Positions 23,585 to 33,849 are shown, counted from the stretch's first letter. The stretch: 64,000 nucleotides of DNA from CAWVSB01 sp036960375 (GCA_036960375.1 JBALVY010000013.1:1-64000), one strand, 5' to 3'. Notes: generated from the letters alone by a model not told the origin. Program-made: numbers and translations.

Positions 23585-26500
23585 TTAATAACTAAAGGTA
23601 ATACCCACCTGACCACCGTTTGTGCCAGCTGCAGTACCGAAGCCACCGTCTAATACCAGCTTTTCGGTGAGATATCCCGATGCAGTGACGCCCAAGGCTT
23701 GCTCGCCGTCGAAGAAGCCACCACCCATGCGAACCGCAAAAGCTGCTCCGGGCGCAATCATGGGCTGTCGCATGGCGTTTGAAATGGCGATGCCGCGCAT
23801 CGCGCGGTCATCCAGTTCGTTAATTCGCGCGCTGTTATAGGCAATATCTCCGGTATTACGATTGATCTGGCTACGGTTCTCCTGAATGTAGGTCAGGTTA
23901 GTCGAGATACCTACCTCATTCACCGATACACGCCCATCCAGAGCAAGGATGTCATCTTCAGCAAGCCCCATGCGGACATCAAGAACAATCACATCACCTT
24001 CAGTGACATCCATCCGGCCTTCCAAGCTATCGATGTCGTCTTCATTTATTGATACCCGGTCACCCAATACGACGATATCTGCTTCATTAGCCGTCACTCG
24101 GGTATCAAGTACCTCGATGGAGCTCGTATTGGCAGTCACCTTGCCTTCCAGTACCCGGTGCTGCCCCATATTGACTGCGTCGGTATCCCTATCACCGTCT
24201 TTCACATTGGCGACAAAACGCTCGTAGCCGTCGGCACCTACCGAGAACTCATCATCGCGGGTGGTAGTAGAGCCGTTACCAATGGCCACTGAATTTTGAT
24301 TTGCTACGCTTGCACTATTACCAATGGCCATGGACCCCAACCCGCCTGCGCTGGAATTGGTACCAATCGCTATCGTATTTGAATTAGTGGCTTCGGCACT
24401 GGTACCGATGGCAATCGCATCTTCTCCACCGGCGGTGCCTGCGCCCTCACCTATTACGGTATGACGCGAACCCACTACCAGAGTATTGCTACCCAATATA
24501 TTATTGGACGTTCCGTTAGCAGCAATGGTATTGCCGCTACCAATCACATTGTTGTCGGCCGCCCCATTCATATTGATGTTACCGGCACCAATAACGGTAT
24601 TGTCATTACCCGCGAAACTGTTGTTATTACCCAGCACGCGGTTGTCATCTCCGGTGACCGTATTGTCGTTGCCATTCACTACGTTGGCATCACCGTCTAC
24701 CACATTGGGATCGCCCAATACGCTGTTATTGCTACCACTGACCTGATGACCTTCACCCAATACGGTGTTATGGCTACCGCCATCGAGGATATCGATACCA
24801 TTACCGACGACGGTATTACTACCGCCACTGCCGGTCGCGTTAAAGGCACCCAAGGCGACGTCGTTGGTACCGCCGGCGCTGGCTTCCGTACCCTGGGCAA
24901 TGGCCGACTCGCCAGACGCATTGGCCTCATAGCCCTGAGCGATAGAACCGTCTCCGGAGGCATTGGCATAATCACCCTGAGCAATAGAACCACCACCCTC
25001 GGCAGTGGCATACCAACCCTGGGCAATGGCTCCATCGCCTGAAGCATTCGCTTGCGTACCCTGAGCAATGGTCCCTACGGCACTGGCAGTCGCTCCATTA
25101 CCCATGGCTTGAGAGTCGTCACCGCTGGCTGAAGCATTGGTACCTATGGCCGAGGAATCGACACCGATGGCGCCGGCGCCAAAGCCAAGCGCATTGGCGT
25201 TTACACCACTGGCGGTAGAATCATTACCTATCGCCACAGTGTTGGTATTCAAGGCTGCGGCACCTTGGTCATCGCCGTCGACATCGCTACCAATGGCGAC
25301 TGAACCACCTTGGCTCGCAGTAGCATCATCACCGACTACCAGGTTGTTGTCGCCAGTTGAGTCAGCCGAGTTACCCGCTACCAGACTGTTATTGCCAACA
25401 GCGCTATTCGATGTACCACCGACCACATTGCCGTCACCAGTCACGGTATTGCCTGCACCTGAGACACTGTTGTCATCACTGCCCGGAGTCAAGTTGTTGG
25501 ATGCACCACTCACTGCGTTGCGATTGGCCGCTATTAGCTCGTGATCCGCACCCGACACCGCGTTACCCGCACTCGACACGACGTACTGGTCGTCACCACT
25601 CACGGTATTGCTATGGCTGTTGAATACTTCGTTGCCTGAACCGGTCACATCGTTGTTGTTGCTATTAAACACATCGTTCCCGCTACCGCCTACGGTGTTG
25701 CCATCGGTAGTCGCCGCACCGATAGCCGGACCAGCCGTCGCCACTCGGTTATCGCTACCGGTTACGCTGTTATTATCGGCGTTAACAACCAAATTTGTCT
25801 CGCCAGAGACGTCGTTATTATCGGTAGTGTAAGCTAGCGCCGCCGCAGGAGCTGTTGTCGCTACAGTATTACCATTACCCGTGACCGAGTTACCATCGGC
25901 ATCTCCGATCTGATGGGCGAAACCGCCTACGGTGTTGCCTTCAGATTCAACGAGCACCTGCTCACGACCACCCACGGTATTCAATTCACTGTCGGTCAGC
26001 TTATTGAGATTACCGCTCACGGCATTGTCAAAACTGCCGGTAAGCTCATGATCTGAACCACTCACTGTGTTGCCGCTACTGTCAGTCAAGGCGTTGAACC
26101 CGCCACTGACCGCGTTGCCCTCACTGGCATCTGTCAGACTATTAGACAAACCACTCACAGCATTCCAATTACTATCTGTCAGCGCATTGCCCTGGCCGGT
26201 GACACCGTTGTTAGTGGCGTTAGACAAGCTGTTAGACGTACCACTCACGGCGTTGTCATCGGCACCAGCAAGCAAGGAGTTTAACGAACCACCAACAGTG
26301 TTACGCGAGCTGTCAGTTAGAATAATGCCACTACCACCCACTGTACTATCGTTGGCATTGGTCAGCGTATTCGAACTACCGGCTATCTGGTTATTGACAG
26401 CACCATTGGCTATATTCTGTGTACCCACTACCGAGTTCCCAAACGCGTCATCGAGATCATTAGACTCACCTGCTACGGTATTATTGCCGGCGTTATCCAG

Positions 26501-29500
26501 GTTGTTAGTTGAACCTGCCACCTGGTTATCTTCAGCCCCCACTAACGTGTTAGCAGTACCTGCCGCAGTATTGCCATGGCCATCAACAGCGTTACCGCTA
26601 CCACTGACCACATTGGCATCAGCCCCTGAAGCTAGCGTATTGCCATCACCAGACACCACGTTATTTCGGTTATCACCATCTAGCACGTTCCCAATACCCG
26701 AAACCGCATTATGATGAGAAAGCGCATTGAGCACATTGTCGTGGCCTGCAACACTATTGGCATGCGATTCAATAACCGTATTGTTCAAACCCGTCACATT
26801 GTTACGCTCAGAATCAATGACCATATGAAGATCACCGGAAATATCATTGCTGTGCGAGTCGGTTACCTCATTCTGATAACCAACCACCGAATTATTCAGC
26901 GAGACAACTACATCATTTTCCTCACCCGCTATTTGGTTACCACTACTGGAGAATACGTTGTTATCGAGGCCCGCCACAGTATTGTTGTCGCTACCACCGA
27001 CCACCTCATTCGAGGTACCCGCCACCTGGTTTCCATCAGAGCCACCCGTAATACTGTTTAGACTACCCGCTACCGTATTCTCGACACTGTCGTTCACCAA
27101 GTTGCCACCACCAGCTACCTGGTTGCGGTCGGCATTGTTTTCGACCAGATTGTCAGCACCGGTAACGCTGTTAGCGTCACTGTCATCAACCCTATTACGT
27201 CGGCCCGATACATCATTGGCATCCGCATCGTTATCCAGCACGTTCAAATGACCCGACACCTGGTTGCTGTCACTGTCATTGAGTACGTCGTTATCAGCAC
27301 CCGATACATCGTTGTTGTCTGACCGAACTCGCACTTCGTTATAGGCACCCACCACTGAGTTGCGGTCACTGGTGCGCATGATATTGCCCTCACCGGCCAC
27401 CACGTTGTCGTCAGAGTTGGCGCGAATGTCATTCTGGTTACCACTGACCGTGTTGCGATCACTCAACACCACGTCGTTATCGAAACCGGCTATCGTATTG
27501 TCATTCGCCAAGTTCGCCAGGTTGGAAGTACCTCCCACGATGTTGCCATCACTGTCGGTGACCAGGTTGTCAAAGCCGTTAACCGCGTTACCGTCGGCAT
27601 TGGTTAGATCATTATTGACGCCGCTCACCGAGTTATTATCTGAGGAGGTCAAGTCGTTGTCGGTACCGCTGATATCGTTACGGTTAGAACTCACCAGATC
27701 ATGCTCACGGCCACTGACCGAGTTATCAGCACTGGTATCCAGATTGTTATCAAAACCACTGATATCATTGCGACCACTCTGGTTGATCAAGTCGTGATTA
27801 ACACCACTGACCGAGTTACGATTACTATCGTTTAATACATTCGAGAAACCACTGACGTCGTTTTCTTGCGCATCAGTCAGGCCGTTATCGGTACCGGCAA
27901 CCGAGTTATCAACACTGCGTGTCATGTCGTTGTTAGTACCACTGATATCGTTACGGTGACTTTGGGTCAAGTCGTGCTGGACACCACTCACGTCGTTGTC
28001 ACTACTATTAGTTAGGTCATTATCATTACCTGAAACCGAATTACGCCCACTGCTGGTAAGGTCATGATTAAAACCGCCTATGGTGTTTCGATTACTGCTA
28101 GTCAACTCGTGAGAGCCACCACTAACCATGTTTTCCTGAGAACTGGTGAGCAAATTATCCTCACCTCCCACAAGATTCTGTTGGCTATCGGTCAGATCAT
28201 TATTTTCGCCACCGACCACGTTCTCATTCGAACGAGTCAGATCGTTGTCTTCACCACTGACGCTATTGCGCGAAGCCTGTTCTAAATCGTGAGTCGTACC
28301 GCCAATGGTATTATCTGAACTGCGATCCAGATTATTATCATTACCGCCAATTACATTGCGACCACTCTGGGTCAGATCATGCTCCTGGCCTGTCACCATG
28401 TTGCGGTTACTGGCGTTAAGCAGCTCGTTCGAGTTACCACTCACGTCGTTCGCCTGCGAATCAGTGATGATATTGTTGGTTCCCGTAGCCGAGTTGTGGT
28501 CAGCATTGGTCAGGTCGTTATTGTTACCAGTCACCGAGTTATTATCGCTGTCGACCAGGTCGTTATTGGTACCCATAACAACATTATTGTTACTTGGATC
28601 CAGGGTATTGAGCGTACCGCCCACAAAGTTGTTAAGTGAATTGTCGGTGACAAGATTTTGGGTGCCCGACACAACATTATAGCTAGCGCCCGAATCAACG
28701 GTATTCAAGGTACCGCTAACATCATTGCCCGATACCGCAGCCGTTTCACCCAGGTCGTTATCAATACCACTCACCTGATTACCGATACTGCCGTTATCAA
28801 CGCTATTGTTATTACCGCCAAGAATTACGTTGTCTTCGGTGTTTTCACCAAGAATCTGGTTATTGTGACCACCCAGAATCGCGTTATGGTCGCCATTCAC
28901 TACGTTGATTGCGTTGGCATTGCCACCGATTGCTACATTATCTACACCACCAATAACATCTAGCTGATTACCAATGGCAATATTGCCTTCGCCAGTGACT
29001 TCGTTGCCAGTACCAATGGCAACATTATCCAGACCATCAAGGGCATTCCCGTCGCCCATGATGTTGTTATTACCGCCGGTTACAATCGTGTTGTCATCGC
29101 CAAATATATTGTTATCGTCAGTATCGATCCGGTCATTGTTATTACCCATGACCACGTTGTTAGAGCCACCCATGCTATCGTTACCGTTACCGGTCAAGAC
29201 ATTACCACTGCCTGCCATACCCGTGTTATCACTACCAGTCACCGTGTTATTGCTGCCACCCATGCCGGTATTGCCATTACCTGTGACGGTATTGTCGTCA
29301 CCCGTCATATCGGCGTTACCATTACCTGTCACGCTGTTATCGCTGCCAGTCATGCCGGTGTTGCCATTACCAGTAACAGAATTATCGCTGCCCGACATAC
29401 CCGTATTACCATCGCCCACTACCAGGTTATCGGCACCGGTAATGCCATTATTATCACCGGCAACGTAATTGCCTCCTGTGGCATTGTTGACTGTATTATT

Positions 29501-31099
29501 ACTACCAAACACACCCGTGTTATCACCCGTAACGGTATTCCCATTGCCCACTGCCGTGCTGCCATTACCCGTAACCGTAACGGTGTCACCAATACCCACC
29601 GATCCATCACCGTCTACGATGACATTATTACCCGAGGCAACATTACCTGTACCCTCGTCACCACCATTGATGGTATCTCGGATGGTGATGTTATTGCCGC
29701 TAGCAGAGTTATTATCGCCCACTATCGAACTCGTGCCGGTAATGGCCGCGGCGTTGTTATCGCCAGTGACTGTTCCGTTACCTGTACCGGTTATTGCGTT
29801 GCCCGAGCCCACAACGATAATCGGGTCGCCTATCACGGCGTTATTGTTACCGGTAACCTCATGGCCAGAACCAAATACCTGGTTGTTAGTGCCGTTAACT
29901 GTCAGGTTATTACCCACGCCGGTATTGCCGCCGGTACCTGTGCCGTCATTCAGCACAACGGCCGTACCAATGGCTACGTCATTTTCGTTGTCTGCTGCAG
30001 CGCCATTACCAATGGCAATAGCCGTTGAATGACCAGTCGTTGCGACCGCACCGCCAAAACCGAGTCCGGAGATTTGTCCACCACCCAGAGCAATACCCTC
30101 CTGAGGGTCTCCCGTGGGGTTACCCATGATCAGCTCACCGCCTTCGGCTGAAACAATATCGCCGGCGAATACGTCGTCACCTGCAGTAACGTCGCCTAAT
30201 GTCGCTTCGATATTGCCCTGAGCGGCTGTAATATCACCCGAGGTGACATCGATATTACCAGGATCAGCATGACGAGCATCAGGCTTAACCGTAACAGTCC
30301 CCTGAAAGTTCGTCGCACATTCATCCAAACCTTGCTGAGTAATACCTAAGCCATAGCTGGTATAATCAGCTACCAATGCCAACCCACCGGCGATAGCTGC
30401 CCCTGCCTGTAAGGCAATAGGAGCCGCAGAAGCCGCGCCGCCAACCAATGGCGGCGTAGATGCCACCGCCTCGACTATGAGAGCGGCGGCATCAGCAATA
30501 GCCGCTCCTGTATTCAATCCAAGCGAAATCCCATCCGCAACATTTATGGCAGTATCCAAATCTTGAGCACAGTCACCTGGAGTTGCGGGATTAGCGGCTG
30601 CCGCGTCTCCAGAACCTACTGGCTCTGTACCCGACGGTGCATTGGCAGGATCTGTCGCAACGGGGGGATTATTTGCAATAGCAGTAGCCGCCGCGTTAGC
30701 CGCATCAATTTCATCTTGAATAGATTTTATGCCGGCCGTGTTGGTCGTAATCCGAGTTTCGTGATCAACAATAGCAGCCGTGTTAGTTGAAATATCGCCC
30801 GTGTTAAGTCCAATATTGGTCGTGTTAGTTACTACCCGAGCATCAAGAAGGCCGAGATTAGCCGTCGTCGCAAGCGGCGCAATAGCAGCATTAAGCTGGG
30901 CCGTCGTCGCAAGCGGCGCGACAGCCGTTGAAATCTGGCCGTTCACCCAAGTTACTCCCGCGCCATTAATATTACCTTGAGCCGAAGCATCGAAAGCAGC
31001 CAGCACAGCCAGCGACATAAACGCCGCAGGAATAGCGCGCTTCTTAAACTTAATGACCCGAAAACTGGCACGTTGCTGGAAGTGTGATCTGTTATTCAT
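23585..31099 (-). CDS. Second giant YadA-type trimeric autotransporter adhesin (2,504 residues)
   Basis: The ATG at 31099 follows an AGGGAT Shine-Dalgarno; the 20-codon upstream extension is rejected. The signal peptide carries KFKKRAIPAAFM, almost the same as in the first giant protein. An N-terminal part has coiled-coil-like NTTNIGLNTGDIS repeats, an Ala/Pro-rich stretch and two cysteines bracketing a hydrophobic Ala-rich section. Then come YadA-head motifs (TAIAIGNGAAADNENDVAIG), a long region of 15-16-residue NxVSGxxNDL repeats, a second head section (IAQGxxANASGDGS), a neck, a stalk of 15-residue VTANEADIVVLGDR-like repeats, and a ~75-residue anchor starting DDRAMRGIAISNA and ending FSY. 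The anchor should form the trimeric outer-membrane barrel. It lacks the 10- and 25-residue arrays of the first protein. Possible role: adhesion or biofilm. Confidence 0.9.
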   Translation of the reverse strand: MNNRSHFQQRASFRVIKFKKRAIPAAFMSLAVLAAFDASAQGNINGAGVTWVNGQISTAVAPLATTAQLNAAIAPLATTANLGLLDARVVTNTTNIGLNTGDISTNTAAIVDHETRITTNTAGIKSIQDEIDAANAAATAIANNPPVATDPANAPSGTEPVGSGDAAAANPATPGDCAQDLDTAINVADGISLGLNTGAAIADAAALIVEAVASTPPLVGGAASAAPIALQAGAAIAGGLALVADYTSYGLGITQQGLDECATNFQGTVTVKPDARHADPGNIDVTSGDITAAQGNIEATLGDVTAGDDVFAGDIVSAEGGELIMGNPTGDPQEGIALGGGQISGLGFGGAVATTGHSTAIAIGNGAAADNENDVAIGTAVVLNDGTGTGGNTGVGNNLTVNGTNNQVFGSGHEVTGNNNAVIGDPIIVVGSGNAITGTGNGTVTGDNNAAAITGTSSIVGDNNSASGNNITIRDTINGGDEGTGNVASGNNVIVDGDGSVGIGDTVTVTGNGSTAVGNGNTVTGDNTGVFGSNNTVNNATGGNYVAGDNNGITGADNLVVGDGNTGMSGSDNSVTGNGNTGMTGSDNSVTGNGNADMTGDDNTVTGNGNTGMGGSNNTVTGSDNTGMAGSGNVLTGNGNDSMGGSNNVVMGNNNDRIDTDDNNIFGDDNTIVTGGNNNIMGDGNALDGLDNVAIGTGNEVTGEGNIAIGNQLDVIGGVDNVAIGGNANAINVVNGDHNAILGGHNNQILGENTEDNVILGGNNNSVDNGSIGNQVSGIDNDLGETAAVSGNDVSGTLNTVDSGASYNVVSGTQNLVTDNSLNNFVGGTLNTLDPSNNNVVMGTNNDLVDSDNNSVTGNNNDLTNADHNSATGTNNIITDSQANDVSGNSNELLNASNRNMVTGQEHDLTQSGRNVIGGNDNNLDRSSDNTIGGTTHDLEQASRNSVSGEDNDLTRSNENVVGGENNDLTDSQQNLVGGEDNLLTSSQENMVSGGSHELTSSNRNTIGGFNHDLTSSGRNSVSGNDNDLTNSSDNDVSGVQHDLTQSHRNDISGTNNDMTRSVDNSVAGTDNGLTDAQENDVSGFSNVLNDSNRNSVSGVNHDLINQSGRNDISGFDNNLDTSADNSVSGREHDLVSSNRNDISGTDNDLTSSDNNSVSGVNNDLTNADGNAVNGFDNLVTDSDGNIVGGTSNLANLANDNTIAGFDNDVVLSDRNTVSGNQNDIRANSDDNVVAGEGNIMRTSDRNSVVGAYNEVRVRSDNNDVSGADNDVLNDSDSNQVSGHLNVLDNDADANDVSGRRNRVDDSDANSVTGADNLVENNADRNQVAGGGNLVNDSVENTVAGSLNSITGGSDGNQVAGTSNEVVGGSDNNTVAGLDNNVFSSSGNQIAGEENDVVVSLNNSVVGYQNEVTDSHSNDISGDLHMVIDSERNNVTGLNNTVIESHANSVAGHDNVLNALSHHNAVSGIGNVLDGDNRNNVVSGDGNTLASGADANVVSGSGNAVDGHGNTAAGTANTLVGAEDNQVAGSTNNLDNAGNNTVAGESNDLDDAFGNSVVGTQNIANGAVNNQIAGSSNTLTNANDSTVGGSGIILTDSSRNTVGGSLNSLLAGADDNAVSGTSNSLSNATNNGVTGQGNALTDSNWNAVSGLSNSLTDASEGNAVSGGFNALTDSSGNTVSGSDHELTGSFDNAVSGNLNKLTDSELNTVGGREQVLVESEGNTVGGFAHQIGDADGNSVTGNGNTVATTAPAAALAYTTDNNDVSGETNLVVNADNNSVTGSDNRVATAGPAIGAATTDGNTVGGSGNDVFNSNNNDVTGSGNEVFNSHSNTVSGDDQYVVSSAGNAVSGADHELIAANRNAVSGASNNLTPGSDDNSVSGAGNTVTGDGNVVGGTSNSAVGNNSLVAGNSADSTGDNNLVVGDDATASQGGSVAIGSDVDGDDQGAAALNTNTVAIGNDSTASGVNANALGFGAGAIGVDSSAIGTNASASGDDSQAMGNGATASAVGTIAQGTQANASGDGAIAQGWYATAEGGGSIAQGDYANASGDGSIAQGYEANASGESAIAQGTEASAGGTNDVALGAFNATGSGGSNTVVGNGIDILDGGSHNTVLGEGHQVSGSNNSVLGDPNVVDGDANVVNGNDNTVTGDDNRVLGNNNSFAGNDNTVIGAGNINMNGAADNNVIGSGNTIAANGTSNNILGSNTLVVGSRHTVIGEGAGTAGGEDAIAIGTSAEATNSNTIAIGTNSSAGGLGSMAIGNSASVANQNSVAIGNGSTTTRDDEFSVGADGYERFVANVKDGDRDTDAVNMGQHRVLEGKVTANTSSIEVLDTRVTANEADIVVLGDRVSINEDDIDSLEGRMDVTEGDVIVLDVRMGLAEDDILALDGRVSVNEVGISTNLTYIQENRSQINRNTGDIAYNSARINELDDRAMRGIAISNAMRQPMIAPGAAFAVRMGGGFFDGEQALGVTASGYLTEKLVLDGGFGTAAGTNGGQVGITFSY

Positions 31100-31159
31100 G
31101 CTGTAATCCCTATATATAGCAAGGCAAAAGCCCTGTATCTTGTTAGCAAGGGAAATCAC

Positions 31160-31435
31160 AAACCACTACAACGCATAAAACGTAAGCCACGGGAGGCTCT
31201 GGTCGGGCACGTATGCTCGGCAGAGATGCTATGTGGGGGGGGCTAAATGCGCTGGGTGATATTACTTCCCTAGTGTTTTTTTTGTTTTATCCGTAACCTA
31301 CATTCAAGCACAATTGTGAAAGAGATCAAGTTTTAATGCGTATTAATTCCGTTGCCAGATTGCGATAAGCCTCACTATCGTTTAGTTTCCACCTCCGAAT
31401 ACACCAAATTTAACCCTCCACAACAGGATTCTCCC
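31160..31435. other. Divergent intergenic region with a G8 tract
   Basis: This region lies between the second adhesin (minus) and the DUF2059 gene (plus). It contains eight G residues at 31235-31242, about 136 bases upstream of the adhesin start, and AT-rich stretches that should hold both promoters. I see no gene; an in-frame TTG at 31352 has no ribosome-binding site. Confidence 0.5.
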
Positions 31436-31978
31436 TTGAAATCACTTTTATCCAGCCTGCTTCTAAGCCTGCTTATTTTCAGCCCGACAACTTTTGCCAC
31501 CAACGACAGCCACCGCGCCCTGGCCGAAGAAATGCTCACCCTATCCCACGTCGGCGCCACCCTCGACACACAGGTAAAGGCCGGAGTGGAACAACAGCGG
31601 CTACGCATGAAGGACTTGAAGCTAAACGAGGCCTCGCAAGCAGCCGTTGATACCTTTATGGACGGTATGGCCACCCTGATGGCACAAAGCCTTGGCTGGG
31701 ACGCCAATAAAGAATACTACCTGGAGCTCTATACGCAGACATATGACGAAAAAGAGCTCAATGAGATTGTGAAATTTTATAAGTCCGATGTGGGCCAAAA
31801 GCTGTTAAACCAGAGTGCCGCTCTGGGTGCACAAATTGCCGTCAGCACCCAAACAAAAATGACCGAACTACAACCCAAACTGATGGCCCTGCAAACACAG
31901 CTACAGGCAGACCTAAAAGCCGCCAACGCCCCGCCGCCAGTACCGGTACCCGCCGAAGACAAAACCCCGACCCAGTAA
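31436..31978 (+). CDS. DUF2059 family secreted/periplasmic protein
   Basis: The TTG at 31436 is chosen because AGGA lies seven bases upstream and the codons that follow give a clean signal peptide (KSLLSSLLLSLLIFSPTTFA). The 180-residue product is helical and carries a DUF2059-like core around YTQTYDEKELNEIVKFYKSD, a pattern found in many small periplasmic proteins of unknown function. The C-terminal tail is Pro-rich. It stands alone and ends directly at a REP-like element. Confidence 0.78.
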   Translation: MKSLLSSLLLSLLIFSPTTFATNDSHRALAEEMLTLSHVGATLDTQVKAGVEQQRLRMKDLKLNEASQAAVDTFMDGMATLMAQSLGWDANKEYYLELYTQTYDEKELNEIVKFYKSDVGQKLLNQSAALGAQIAVSTQTKMTELQPKLMALQTQLQADLKAANAPPPVPVPAEDKTPTQ

Positions 31979-31979
31979 A

Positions 31980-32169
31980 AACAATGGGGGATGGAGTAAA
32001 AATAGGGACTGACCACAAGCGAAACATGGGGACTGAGCACTATTTACACGGCACTATGTGTAATTAGCGCTCCGTCCCCGTTTTCGCGTACTTAACCAGT
32101 GCTCAATCCCTGTTTTTTACTCGCGCAACTTCGTTGCGCCAGGCATATAGTGCTCCGTCCCCCATTGTT
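31980..32169. repeat. REP/MITE-like element, copy R2 (degenerate)
   Basis: It begins AACAATGGGGGATGGAG and ends TGCTCCGTCCCCCATTGTT, with an inner diverged pair (CATGGGGACTGAGCAC / GCGCTCCGTCCCCG) around TTTACACGGCACTATGTGTAA, like copy R1. An additional GCGCAACTTCGTTGCGC hairpin is inserted. It fills the gap between two convergent genes and touches both stop codons, so it may act as the terminator for both. Confidence 0.75.
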
Positions 32170-33576
32170 TTATGCCGTTGGAATAACCACCCGCGCATCC
32201 GGCACCAACACCTCAAACTTCGCCTTCAAAGTCGCCTTGGCTTCATCGTCTCCATGCACTACACGAATCTCTTTCGGTTTCACCCGCATACGTTTAACAA
32301 AATTCACCAAATCCTTCTGGTCTGCATGGGCCGAATAACCACTAATAGTATGAATATGCGCTTTAATATCATATCGCTGATGGTCCAACTCTACCCAACC
32401 GCCTTTTGGCCCATAAGCCTGAATCGTCCGCCCCGGTGTACCCGAGGCTTGGTAGCCAATAAACAGAATATCGGTGCGTTCATCTTCTATTAGCGCTTTA
32501 AGGTAATTCATCATACGACCACCGGCACACATGCCACTGGCGGCTATCACAATACAGGGGTGGCCTCGGCCTTTAATATAATCAATCGCGCTTAGGTGCT
32601 GAGCATGGTCACCCACCGTATACAGCTGCTCAAACTTGAGCGGATGACGCCCCTCTTGCAAGCGCTCTCTGGCCTCGGCATCCCAAAAGGGTTTTAACTG
32701 CCGATAAACCTTGGTGAATTTAGCCGCTAGCGGCGAGTCAACAATGATCTCAATATCTTTCCAACTATGTTCCCCTGCCTTGTCATCGGCATAACGGTGA
32801 ATCAGCCCTTCTATCTCATACAGGATTTCTTGAGTACGACCAATACTGAAAGCTGGAATCAATACCGCGCCTTTGTCTTCTAGGGCCCGTTCAACCACAG
32901 CCTTCAGTTTCAAACTACGCTCACGCCGCCCCATATGCAGCCTGTCGCCATAAGTGCTTTCAATAACCAAGGTATCGGCTTTATAGGGCGACCGTGGTGC
33001 AGCCAACAAAGGTGCATGCGGCGCGCCCAAATCACCAGAGAACACCACCCGATGTGCCAATCCAGCCGATTTCACATCACACTCAACATAAGACGAACCC
33101 AATATGTGGCCTGCCGGCTGAAACTTAATAGCAATTGATGCTCCGTCCCCCATTACGACTTTATGCCACTGTTTGTAGGGCACGGCGATGATGCGCGCTT
33201 TAATGGCTTTCATAAACCGTTCGACCAGGCGTTTGTCGCGGGTAATGCCTATTTTTACGGCATCTTCCAGTACCAGCGGCAACAGCTTAGCCGATGGTTC
33301 GGTACACACAATGGGGCCTTTAAAACCCGCCGCCAGCAAATACGGAATTCGACCTACATGGTCTATATGCACGTGAGTAACAACCAAGGTTTGAATATGC
33401 GCAATAGGGAAATCGATTTCGAGTTTGTTAGCCGCCGCACCCTTACCGGATGTTTCAGCTCCCTGAAACATACCACAGTCAATCAATAAACCCGGGCCGT
33501 CTTTTAAGCGCAACTCGTGACAAGAACCAGTAACGCCGTTAACTGCGCCATGGTGAGAAATTTCAAAAAATGACAT
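32170..33576 (-). CDS. Beta-CASP metallo-beta-lactamase-fold RNA nuclease
   Basis: A 468-residue enzyme of the RNA-processing MBL family. Landmarks: THVHIDH at 67-73 (zinc ligands), AGHILGSSYVE, the SGDLGAPHAPLL strand, ESTYGDR, ASGMCAGGRMMNYL and GYSAHADQKDL, followed by VVHGDDEA. These correspond to the MBL zinc motifs plus the beta-CASP A-C motifs, so an exo/endonuclease acting on RNA is expected. The ATG at 33576 follows AAGGATA. The gene is bracketed by palindromic REP-like elements, and residues VMGDGASI are encoded by a perfect 17-base match to that element (33138-33154). A decayed relative lies at 23312-23496. Confidence 0.9.
   Translation of the reverse strand: MSFFEISHHGAVNGVTGSCHELRLKDGPGLLIDCGMFQGAETSGKGAAANKLEIDFPIAHIQTLVVTHVHIDHVGRIPYLLAAGFKGPIVCTEPSAKLLPLVLEDAVKIGITRDKRLVERFMKAIKARIIAVPYKQWHKVVMGDGASIAIKFQPAGHILGSSYVECDVKSAGLAHRVVFSGDLGAPHAPLLAAPRSPYKADTLVIESTYGDRLHMGRRERSLKLKAVVERALEDKGAVLIPAFSIGRTQEILYEIEGLIHRYADDKAGEHSWKDIEIIVDSPLAAKFTKVYRQLKPFWDAEARERLQEGRHPLKFEQLYTVGDHAQHLSAIDYIKGRGHPCIVIAASGMCAGGRMMNYLKALIEDERTDILFIGYQASGTPGRTIQAYGPKGGWVELDHQRYDIKAHIHTISGYSAHADQKDLVNFVKRMRVKPKEIRVVHGDDEAKATLKAKFEVLVPDARVVIPTA
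33138..33154 (-). repeat. REP half-element inside a coding sequence (R4)
   Basis: ATGCTCCGTCCCCCATT on the plus strand is identical over 17 bases to the conserved arm of elements R1 and R3. It reads in frame through the nuclease gene as MGDGAS, in a loop between conserved motifs. Confidence 0.6.
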
Positions 33577-33596
33577 CGCTTATCCTTATGCTTTTA

Positions 33597-33662
33597 TACA
33601 ATGGGGGACGGAGCACTATATGCCGCGCTAGCGCGGCATATAGTGCTCCGTCCCCCATTGTA
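33597..33662. repeat. REP/MITE-like element, copy R3: perfect 66-bp palindrome
   Basis: The sequence from TACAATGGGGGACGGAGCAC to its exact complement is perfectly symmetrical around 33629/33630, with GCCGCGC-TA-GCGCGGC at the centre. It lies 20 bases upstream of the nuclease start codon, so it would form a very strong hairpin in or near the 5' untranslated region. Confidence 0.9.
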
Positions 33663-33763
33663 TAAATTAACTAAGGCCTTTGTTTTAAGGTAGGTTTAAG
33701 CTGACTATCCTCTATCTGCTAAGCACCTCCTCCGGAGGTTACGTCCCGAATCCTACTTAAAAC

Positions 33764-33776
33764 GCCTAATTAAGGC
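33764..33776 (-). terminator. Possible weak terminator of the lasso operon
   Basis: On the minus strand, GCCT-TAATT-AGGC is followed by GTTTT, about 75 bases after the precursor stop codon. The stem is only 4 bp, so the call is tentative. A stronger inverted repeat, CCTCCGGAGG, lies a little further downstream at about 33728-33737. The rest of 33663-33849 shows no gene. Confidence 0.3.
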
Positions 33777-33849
33777 TTAACGTAGTTCCTTCCTTCGAGA
33801 GAATCCAGTCAAGAGCCCAGATACCTTGAAGCAGTGTATCGCACTCTTT

